This document shows, piece by piece, positions 37,215-44,829 of a stretch of DNA of 44,829 nt. The stretch is from NCBI GenBank assembly GCA_012735145.1, contig JAAYIA010000033.1, positions 1 to 44,829 on the forward strand, read 5' to 3'. Each line of letters opens with the position of its first letter. The stretch's first letter is position 1. The notes under the pieces were generated by a model. The model ran no database searches. It saw nothing but the letters and a program-made list of their open reading frames with translations, and was not told where the DNA came from. The position numbers and the translations under genes are program-made. Source of the stretch: Clostridiales bacterium. Its GTDB lineage: Bacteria > Bacillota > Clostridia > Peptostreptococcales > Anaerovoracaceae.

Positions 37215-39254
37215 TCATATTATATCCGAATTATCCACCTCATACATAGTATTCATATATCTTTTAACTATTTCCATATCCAGATTATAATTCCCTGTCA
37301 TAATATTAAACGCATCATTTACAGCCATCTCCAATATATCAGTATATTTACAAAGAAACAGTATCCTCGACTGATAGTTTCCTGATTGCATCGTTCCGGT
37401 CAAATCGCCGGGTCCTCTAAGCCTATAATCTTCCTCACTTATCTCAAATCCGTCGGATATGTTTACCATCGCATTTGTTCTCATACGTGCATTTTCCGAC
37501 TTACTGTAATTTACGAGATAACAATACGACTGCATACTGCTTCTCCCAACTCTCCCTCGTAGTTGGTGTAGCTGAGCAAGTCCAAATCTTTCTGAGTTTT
37601 CTATAACAATAATAGTTGCATCGCTGACATCTATTCCAACTTCTACAACAACTGTTGCTACCAGAATATCTATTTTTCCGTCCGCAAAATCGTTCATTAT
37701 TCTATCTTTATCCTCTTTGCTCATCTTTCCGTGAAGGTATGCAACCTTGTATTTATAAAATTTTCTCTCAAGCTCTGAATAAAGTTCTTCAACTGACGAC
37801 AGACCTTCATTATCATCTTCAATACTCGGTGCGACAACATATGCTCTATGACCTTTTTCCAGTTCTTTTCTTACTGTCGTATATGCCCGTTCTCTACTTT
37901 CCTGATTAACAGCTTTAGTAATAATTTCTCTTCTTCCTACCGGCTTTGTCCTAATTATACTGAAATCCATATCTCCAAATACTGTTGCTGCCAAAGTTCT
38001 CGGAATTGGAGTTGCGGACATTACACAAATGTTTACCCCTCTTCCCTTTTCTACAAGCTTTTTTCTTTGGTTGACTCCAAATCTGTGCTGCTCGTCCGTT
38101 ATTGCCAAAGCGAGATTATGAAATGCTACATCGTCGGTAAGTACTGCATGTGTCCCTATTACGAGATCAATGTTTCCACATTTTATTCTCTCTAGGGCTT
38201 TTCTTCTATCACTTGCTTTCATTCTGCTCGTCAGAAGACATGAATGAATACCAACCTTTAATAGGTCGTTATTCAAACGCTCAAAATGCTGCTTTGCTAG
38301 AATTTCTGTCGGTACCATCATTACAGCTTGGTGACCGGCTTTAACGCATCTGAATATCGCAGCCTCCGCAACTACTGTCTTCCCGCAGCCAACATCTCCT
38401 TGTATTAATCTGTTCATCGGCCTGGCGATAGAAAGATCTCTTTCAATTTCTTGAATACATTTCTTCTGACCTTCGGTCAATTCAAAAGGCAGTGCATCTA
38501 TAAATGGTTTTATCGAAATCTCCTTAACTGAAGAAATGGAAGATGTGTCCTCCAGCCTTTTTCTATTCAGCCTTATTGCTAATTGATATATCAGAAGCTG
38601 TTCGTATATTATTCTAAACTTCGCTGTTTTATAATACTGTTCATTCCTAGGAAAATGTATATTTCTATATGCGTATTCCCTACTACAAAGTCTGTTTTTT
38701 TCTACGATAGAAGTATCTATCCATTCATATCCGATATCAGATTCTTCTAAAGCCACGCCTACCCATTTAATAATATCTTTTGTTGTTATCCCAGATGTGC
38801 ATCTATATACAGGAATGAAGCCTCTCATATCTCTTGAACTTCCCCTCTCAGTTATCTCTGGGTTTGTCCATACTTTGAGACCATTCCTTAGCTTCATTTT
38901 CCCGAACATAACATATTCTTTACCCACTGAAAGGCTACGCTTTAAATAGGGCATATTAAAAAAAACCGCATTGAAATTGCTGCTTTGATCTCTAAAAAAG
39001 CACTCGATAACACTCCTATTTCCGGCAAGGGGCCTTATGTTGCACTTAATGAGCTTCCCGCAAATCAGAACATCTTTATCTTCCGGAACAGTTTCTACAT
39101 CCCTAAGTGTACGCCTGTCTCTATATCTTACGGGAAAATGATCTAAGATATCTTGAACTGTTTTGATGCCAATACGCTCAAGCTTTTCCTGTTTCTTTTG
39201 TCCAATGCCTTTTATTTTTGATACATTATCAGTAAGTAATAAATTCCTATGCAT
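37215..39254 (-). CDS. recG: ATP-dependent DNA helicase RecG
   Basis: GDVGCGKTVVAEAAIFR, ITDEQHRFGVNQR, MSATPIPRTLA, LAQLHQLRGRVGRS. Confidence 0.97.
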   Translation of the reverse strand: MHRNLLLTDNVSKIKGIGQKKQEKLERIGIKTVQDILDHFPVRYRDRRTLRDVETVPEDKDVLICGKLIKCNIRPLAGNRSVIECFFRDQSSNFNAVFFNMPYLKRSLSVGKEYVMFGKMKLRNGLKVWTNPEITERGSSRDMRGFIPVYRCTSGITTKDIIKWVGVALEESDIGYEWIDTSIVEKNRLCSREYAYRNIHFPRNEQYYKTAKFRIIYEQLLIYQLAIRLNRKRLEDTSSISSVKEISIKPFIDALPFELTEGQKKCIQEIERDLSIARPMNRLIQGDVGCGKTVVAEAAIFRCVKAGHQAVMMVPTEILAKQHFERLNNDLLKVGIHSCLLTSRMKASDRRKALERIKCGNIDLVIGTHAVLTDDVAFHNLALAITDEQHRFGVNQRKKLVEKGRGVNICVMSATPIPRTLAATVFGDMDFSIIRTKPVGRREIITKAVNQESRERAYTTVRKELEKGHRAYVVAPSIEDDNEGLSSVEELYSELERKFYKYKVAYLHGKMSKEDKDRIMNDFADGKIDILVATVVVEVGIDVSDATIIVIENSERFGLAQLHQLRGRVGRSSMQSYCYLVNYSKSENARMRTNAMVNISDGFEISEEDYRLRGPGDLTGTMQSGNYQSRILFLCKYTDILEMAVNDAFNIMTGNYNLDMEIVKRYMNTMYEVDNSDII

Positions 39255-39660
39255 TCCTTCTCACAATCTCGATATTCCTCTTATTAATATAATCCGTCAT
39301 TACTCCTTTTACATATATGGAAATTTTCTTCGGTTTTTCTAACTTAAACATTTCAAAATCTTCCTCGATTTTATCCATTATTTGTTCAGCAATATCCAAT
39401 ATTGTTTTTTCAGATTTAAGAATAACGATTATATATATTCTTATTTTAATCACACGATTTTTCTCATATACTTCAACTGCATCATAGTAATCATTGTCAA
39501 TAAAGGGTGTTGGATTTTCCTTAATCGGTATCCCTTTTTTATTACAAAGGATTAGAAGATCACCCATGTCAAGAAGTTGTTTTATTATCATCTTATTAAG
39601 GGCTATCCTGTTAATTGCTATCGCTCCGAATTCATTCCTGATTGCCACAGCCATCTTCAC
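39247..39660 (-). CDS. Divergent Asp23/Gls24 (YloU-like) family protein
   Basis: N-terminal AIAINRIALNKMIIKQL and C-terminal KIRIYIIVILKSEKTILDIAEQIMDKIEEDF...KISIYVKGV fit the Asp23 pattern; located between rpmB and recG as YloU is in other Firmicutes. Confidence 0.6.
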   Translation of the reverse strand: MKMAVAIRNEFGAIAINRIALNKMIIKQLLDMGDLLILCNKKGIPIKENPTPFIDNDYYDAVEVYEKNRVIKIRIYIIVILKSEKTILDIAEQIMDKIEEDFEMFKLEKPKKISIYVKGVMTDYINKRNIEIVRRNA

Positions 39661-39722
39661 ACCTCTCTTATCCCTAAAATATTTATCTTTATTATCTGAT
39701 TATATATTTTTAGCATAAAATA

Positions 39723-39754
39723 AAAAAGTCTTAAGCTTAAGCTTAAGACTTTTT
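39723..39754. terminator. Perfect 32-nt palindromic terminator-like element after rpmB
   Basis: AAAAAGTCTTAAGCTT/AAGCTTAAGACTTTTT. Confidence 0.8.
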
Positions 39755-39769
39755 CAGGTTTATACGCAA

Positions 39770-39970
39770 TTAAACGGCACGGTTTACCTTGCCCGACTTG
39801 AGGCATCTTGTGCATACGGATGCTTTCCTTACTCTACCGCCATCATTGATTCTTACAGTCTGAATGTTAGCATTCCACTTTCTTCTTGTATGAATATTGG
39901 AGTGAGAAACTGCGTTTCCTGAAGCCTGCCCCTTACCACATACTTCACATTTTCTGGACATTTGCCGCAC
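39770..39970 (-). CDS. rpmB: 50S ribosomal protein L28
   Basis: RKCEVCGKGQASGNAVSHSNIHTRRKWNANIQTVRINDGGRVRKASVCTRCLKSGKV. Confidence 0.97.
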   Translation of the reverse strand: MRQMSRKCEVCGKGQASGNAVSHSNIHTRRKWNANIQTVRINDGGRVRKASVCTRCLKSGKVNRAV

Positions 39971-40163
39971 CTCCTTTTTGGTTTATTTATTATCGTGTCC
40001 ATCACACGCTCAATTATAATAGCATATTGATTCAGGCATATGCAAGAACTTTTTCTTTATTTCTACACATTTGCATAGTATAATAATTTGGAATTTTCAA
40101 AACATTATATACATGTTAAATATCATGTTTTATTTTAAATAAATTTATTTAAGGATAGATACA

Positions 40164-41645
40164 ATGAAACCAAGAAAAACAGTGCCACGCAGAAAAAAAA
40201 TTATACTAATCACTGTCATGTTCTTAATTTTTGCTACATTAATTTTAGCCATTTATATAAAAAGCAGTTCCAGACTTCTCAACAAAGCAGAATATAAAGC
40301 GCTATATAAGTCAATTCAAGAAACAGAAGACACCGGTGGTTTTTCTAATCAAAAGTCTCTTAGAGAATTTATTTTGAACTGGGCTGATGAAAAAGATCTC
40401 AATTATGTTGTAGATGAACATAACAATATCATTTTCAGTTTAGATGCTATCTCCCGTAAGAAAAAGGTATCTCCAACTATTTTGTGTGTCAATTATAATT
40501 ATGAAACTGCAGAAGAAAACGCGAAAGTATTAGCTACCGCTGCAATGACTGCTGCTACCGATTTAAACTCTGGCAAAAGAATTGTTATCTTTTTTGAAAA
40601 TGAAAAAAATGAAGCAAAAGGATATAACGGAATAAATCCAAAATATTTTACCGATAAGTCAAAGGTAATTTATTTAGACTATGATAAATCTTCATATATT
40701 TCTACGAATTCCTATGCACAAGAACTCTCGTCAATTCAGATTCCGGCCGAACGTGAAGATATCAAATGCGATACGGCAATCAGAATAAAGATTTCCGGCA
40801 TTACTCCAAAAGCAATCGATACAAATATAACTAAATTACCCAGCCCTATAAATGCTTTCCAGCAAATTCTGACAAAGCTTAAGGAGAAATCTACAATGTG
40901 TCAAATTGCTGACTTCAAGATAGAAGACCATGGACTAATGAACCCTGTTGCTCTGGATGCCACAATCTTAGTGAACTCATATTCGGTTGATTCTCTTACA
41001 AAATACATTGAAAAAAGGATCAAAGCATGGACGAGATCCTATTCGGATGAAAACAAAGACCTTGCATTTACATATGAAGTAATAGAAAATGTGGATAGTG
41101 TTGCAAACTCTGCATATACTCAGGAAACTTTTGATAAACTTACCAGTGTCCTTTATACAGTTGATGAAGGCAACTACAAATTTGAAGAAGGAGACTCTCT
41201 CCCTCCAAACAAAGAAGTTGGTGACAATTATGGGATAAATGCTATGATTGGTCTTCGTGAAGAAAATGATATTATATATCTCGACCTAATATCACAGGCA
41301 TATGATCTTAAACACATGGAAATGATAACCAAAGATAATATTGCTGCCAGTGAATTATTTGGATGCACATACAATAGTTCAAAAAAAACTCCTCCTTTTA
41401 TAAATACTAATAGCTCTCTTAACAGAACTATTAATATGACCTACTTAAAGGTAAATGATACCTATGGAGAAAATATCATTCTTGCATCAGATACAGACGA
41501 TTATTTTACTCCTTGTGCTTATCTTCAGGAAATTAATAACAAAATGGATATCGTCCATCTAAAAATGAATTCTTCAACAGCAATAGTATTAAGCAATACT
41601 ATACTCGGATACATAGAGAAAAAAGGTAATTTCCTCTCAATATAA
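40164..41645 (+). CDS. Membrane-anchored M20/PepD-like protein lacking metal-binding residues (predicted pseudo-peptidase)
   Basis: N-terminal TM (IILITVMFLIFATLILAIYI) then a collinear PepD-like fold: LREFILNWADEKDLNYVVDEHNNIIF, IRIKISGITPKAIDTNITKLPSPINAFQQILTKL, LDATILVNSYSVDSLTKYIEKRIKAW, NYGINAMIGLREENDIIYLDLISQA. Metal-binding motifs are not conserved. Confidence 0.65.
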   Translation: MKPRKTVPRRKKIILITVMFLIFATLILAIYIKSSSRLLNKAEYKALYKSIQETEDTGGFSNQKSLREFILNWADEKDLNYVVDEHNNIIFSLDAISRKKKVSPTILCVNYNYETAEENAKVLATAAMTAATDLNSGKRIVIFFENEKNEAKGYNGINPKYFTDKSKVIYLDYDKSSYISTNSYAQELSSIQIPAEREDIKCDTAIRIKISGITPKAIDTNITKLPSPINAFQQILTKLKEKSTMCQIADFKIEDHGLMNPVALDATILVNSYSVDSLTKYIEKRIKAWTRSYSDENKDLAFTYEVIENVDSVANSAYTQETFDKLTSVLYTVDEGNYKFEEGDSLPPNKEVGDNYGINAMIGLREENDIIYLDLISQAYDLKHMEMITKDNIAASELFGCTYNSSKKTPPFINTNSSLNRTINMTYLKVNDTYGENIILASDTDDYFTPCAYLQEINNKMDIVHLKMNSSTAIVLSNTILGYIEKKGNFLSI

Positions 41646-41705
41646 TAGAGGACTTATGTTATAATCATCAGATGAAAATTTTCATTAAATTTAGGAGGCA
41701 AAACG

Positions 41706-44700
41706 ATGAGATCAAACAGAGATAAAAGAACAGACAGCGAAAAAGATATCGATGACTTCCTGTCTAAGTTTGAATCCCCTGTTGATGATTTGTCAGCGGA
41801 CGTCCGCTCATATTTAGACGACGACTTGACTTCAACCAAAAGAGTTGCAGAAATAACCTTTTATGGAAAGGATTATCCGGACACTCGCATTGAAACACCG
41901 TCAACCGGTAGTTCTTCATCCAGTCCAGAAGAGAAAGGTTCTGTTTTGTTGAGCAGTTCCAATAAAGAGAATCCTACATACCCTTCAGAAAAACAAGAAA
42001 AGGTTTCAGCTGAAAAGAAAATTTCAAAAGAAAAACTATTTTCTCATTCAAATAAAACAAACCAGAGCTCTTCTGAATCAGAAGACTATGGTATTTCAGA
42101 TAAGCTTTCTTCAAAGCTGAGCAGAGCAAAAACGAATGCTTCCGATTCAAATGTAATGAAGAAAGTAAAAAATATCGATAAGAAAAAATTGAAATCAAAG
42201 CTCTTCCTCAAGGATAATCCGCACTACGATCCTTTAAAAGGTGAAACCTTTATGCTTGCGGGCAAGAAAATAAAAAACAAACCTCAAATTGTCAGTACAA
42301 AAAAAATCGTTCGTGATGTAATTGGACTTGGTTTAGTCCTTTTTATGTGCGGTATGCTTTATGCACTCGCCTGTATCACTGTAGCTCCAAAGTTCAATTC
42401 TGAGGATATATATTCATATATCGATACATCCTCTATGGTATACGATGATGACGGCAAACAAGTTGACAGTGTTTTTTATACCCAAAACCGTAAGATTGTA
42501 GAATACAAAGACATGCCGGAAAATCTCGTCAATTCATTTATTGCTCTTGAAGATAAAACCTTCTGGAAGCATCATGGTTTTAACTGGACAAGAATGATAG
42601 GAGCCGTTCTTTCCTCATTAACAGGTAATGGACGAATCAGCGGAACCAGTACAATCACACAGCAGCTTGCACGAAATGTTTATTTGTCGGATATTAAAAG
42701 TCAGAGAAGCATAAGAAGAAAGATACTTGAAATGTACTACGCAAGTCGAATTGAGGCAAGAATGGAGAAAGAAGAAATTGTTGAGGCATATCTCAACACT
42801 ATATATCTTGGCTTCGGTTGCTACGGTGTTAATGCTGCTTCAAAAACATATTTCTCCTGCGATGTTAAGGATCTCAGTCTTATTCAATGTGCGTCACTTG
42901 CTGCCCTTCCTCAAGCACCAGAGAGCTATTCATTACTCAAATATGCAGATAGCACAACTCAAGTCGGTGATGATACAAAAATTGTTCAAAGAGAGCCGGA
43001 CACTATAATTACAAATGACACGGCTAAAGACCGTCGTAATTTAACTCTTGATCTTATGCTTAATCAAAAACTGATTAGTAAGGAGCAACATGATAAGTAT
43101 TATGATAAACCCCTTACCTCATTCCTTAAGCCTACAATTACAACCGGATATGGAAACAATTCATATTTCCATGAGTACCTTGTTGAAACTGTTATCAATG
43201 ATTTAATAAAAGAATACGATATGTCATACGAAGATGCTGAACGTATGGTTCATACAAAAGGTCTCAAGATTTACTCTACAATGGATAGTACAGCCCAGAA
43301 TGCTGTTGCCGATGCTTTTAAGGATAACGATAACTTCCCTTCCGTTTCCGGTATCTATAATCAAGACAGTGAAGGTAATATTCTTAACAGTGACGGTAAA
43401 CTTGCACTTTACAATTACGATAAAGACTTTAGTGAAAATGGCGATTTTACTGTTACGGCAAATGATGTAGCCTTTAACAAAGACGGCTCTGTAACCATCA
43501 AAAAGGGCAAAATGTTAAATATCTACGAAACCGAAGTTGATGGCGATACTGACTATAGCCTTGAATTTAAGACCTATTATCGAATCATTGACAATCAGCT
43601 TTACTCCATCCAAGGTGGATATATCAATATTCCAACAACATATAAGTCTCTGGATAAAAAAAGCAATCTTGTTATTTCTTCAGAATATTTTGATGACTAC
43701 CAAGGAGATATGCGTAAAGACGGCAATAAGCTTATTATCACCAAGGCTGCCTATTCTCTTGCCAACAAAACGATACAGCCCCAGGCTGCAATGGCAATTG
43801 TCGGTGTAGGCACAGGTGAAATCAAGGCTTTAGTCGGTGGACGAGCCTTCCGAGGACAGAAATTGCTCAACAGAGCTCTTAATCCGCGGCAGCCTGGCTC
43901 TTCAATTAAACCCCTCGCAGTATATGGTGCCGCCCTTCAAAAGAGCTACGAACTGGCAGCAAAAGGACAAAAATGGAAGTTTACCGATTTTGGAATTGAT
44001 AAGCAAGGGATTAAAGGCTGGGGAGATTATGTTACAACTTACTCCTCAATTGAGGACGAAAGAACACGCATGCAAGGCGAATATTGGCCCAACAACGTAA
44101 CCCGATCATTCTCAGGAAAGAACACTTTTGTAACTGCAATTCAACAGTCAATAAATACATGTGCTGTTAAACTGCAATTGCAAGTCGGAACAGATTTTTC
44201 AGTACAACAGCTCAAAAAATTCGGCATAACAACCGTAGTAGATGATGCGAATGAATCGATTAACGATCTTAACCCTGCTGCACTTGCTCTTGGAGCTATG
44301 ACAGAAGGAGTCACACCCTTGGAAATGGCATCGGCCTACGCTTCATTTCCTGCAGGCGGGCAGCTCAACTCCCCTATCTGCTATACCAAGGTTGTTGATA
44401 GAGACGGTACTGTTTTGCTCAAGGGCAAATCAAAAACTTCCGAATCCTTAAATGAAGGTGTTGCATTTATTATGACAGATGTTCTTAAGTCCGTAGTCAG
44501 GGCCAACGGATATCTGTATGTTGATAACGTGCAAGTTGGTGGTAAGACAGGAACAACCAATGACCAATATGATATTTGGTTCTCAGGCTTTACTCCAAAA
44601 TATGCAGCTGCTCTTTGGATAGGAACAGATAATAACGTTGCACTTTCTTCAACGTCATTTGCATGTGCTGCACTTTGGGGAAGAATAATGAACGCAATCC

Positions 44701-44829
44701 CAAAAGCCAAGAAAGGTGAATACCCTTCACAACCTTCAAATGTAATACAGCAATCCGGTCATTACTTTACCAAAGGAACCGAAACAGGACTTTCTAAATA
44801 CACAGGTGAGGCTGAGAGGAAAAAAGCAA
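41706..44829 (+). CDS. Class A penicillin-binding protein (PBP1A-type transglycosylase/transpeptidase), 3' truncated
   Basis: SD TAGGAGG then ATG 41706. Read through representative segments in this frame with no stop seen; not in the supplied track. EDKTFWKHHGFNW, STITQQLARN, YLNTIYLGFGCYGVNAASKTYF, PGSSIKPLAVYG, GGKTGTTNDQYDIWFSGFTP. Confidence 0.96.
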   Translation, partial: MRSNRDKRTDSEKDIDDFLSKFESPVDDLSADVRSYLDDDLTSTKRVAEITFYGKDYPDTRIETPSTGSSSSSPEEKGSVLLSSSNKENPTYPSEKQEKVSAEKKISKEKLFSHSNKTNQSSSESEDYGISDKLSSKLSRAKTNASDSNVMKKVKNIDKKKLKSKLFLKDNPHYDPLKGETFMLAGKKIKNKPQIVSTKKIVRDVIGLGLVLFMCGMLYALACITVAPKFNSEDIYSYIDTSSMVYDDDGKQVDSVFYTQNRKIVEYKDMPENLVNSFIALEDKTFWKHHGFNWTRMIGAVLSSLTGNGRISGTSTITQQLARNVYLSDIKSQRSIRRKILEMYYASRIEARMEKEEIVEAYLNTIYLGFGCYGVNAASKTYFSCDVKDLSLIQCASLAALPQAPESYSLLKYADSTTQVGDDTKIVQREPDTIITNDTAKDRRNLTLDLMLNQKLISKEQHDKYYDKPLTSFLKPTITTGYGNNSYFHEYLVETVINDLIKEYDMSYEDAERMVHTKGLKIYSTMDSTAQNAVADAFKDNDNFPSVSGIYNQDSEGNILNSDGKLALYNYDKDFSENGDFTVTANDVAFNKDGSVTIKKGKMLNIYETEVDGDTDYSLEFKTYYRIIDNQLYSIQGGYINIPTTYKSLDKKSNLVISSEYFDDYQGDMRKDGNKLIITKAAYSLANKTIQPQAAMAIVGVGTGEIKALVGGRAFRGQKLLNRALNPRQPGSSIKPLAVYGAALQKSYELAAKGQKWKFTDFGIDKQGIKGWGDYVTTYSSIEDERTRMQGEYWPNNVTRSFSGKNTFVTAIQQSINTCAVKLQLQVGTDFSVQQLKKFGITTVVDDANESINDLNPAALALGAMTEGVTPLEMASAYASFPAGGQLNSPICYTKVVDRDGTVLLKGKSKTSESLNEGVAFIMTDVLKSVVRANGYLYVDNVQVGGKTGTTNDQYDIWFSGFTPKYAAALWIGTDNNVALSSTSFACAALWGRIMNAIPKAKKGEYPSQPSNVIQQSGHYFTKGTETGLSKYTGEAERKKA

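Noticed and set aside
42727-44100. Series of small plus-strand ORFs (42727, 43234, 43537, 43837)
   Set aside because: Out-of-frame translations within the PBP gene, which the track omits because it has no stop inside the window.
1-44829. CRISPR arrays, IS elements, toxin-antitoxin or restriction systems
   Set aside because: No regularly spaced repeats, transposase or defence-gene signatures seen on either strand.

Overview
The window is a dense, AT-rich Firmicutes/Clostridia-like chromosomal segment made up mostly of housekeeping genes. There is no prophage, transposon or CRISPR array.

Plus strand, left block: xseA (partial)-xseB-ispA-dxs-tlyA-type methyltransferase, aminotransferase, mutS-mutL-miaA-tyrosine recombinase-methionine gamma-lyase-like-TVP38-ybaK, then a LysM/YneA-like gene behind a LexA-type promoter.

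Minus strand, middle: alaS-ireB-ruvX, DUF896, comEA plus a stand-alone Spo0A_C-like gene, rplU-rpmA-obgE, ftsK-rimO-pgsA-cinA-recA-psiE-like, uppP, gdh, rpmF, tmcAL, coaD, rsmD, recG, a divergent Asp23-like gene and rpmB. One tRNA-Pro(CGG) lies on the plus strand.

Plus strand, right end: a membrane-anchored protein that looks like a catalytically dead M20/PepD peptidase, followed by a class A PBP that runs off the window and is missing from the supplied ORF track.

The most interesting items are (1) the degenerate PepD-like membrane protein next to the PBP, (2) a receiver-less Spo0A C-terminal-domain protein directly after comEA, (3) a consensus sigma-70 promoter with two LexA-like boxes driving a YneA-like protein, followed by a long hairpin with pseudoknot potential, and (4) an L21 with a C-terminal HeH/Rho-N-like extension next to an L27 that lacks the Firmicutes N-terminal extension and has no Prp gene. 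All homology calls are from reading the proteins by eye; no database search was run.
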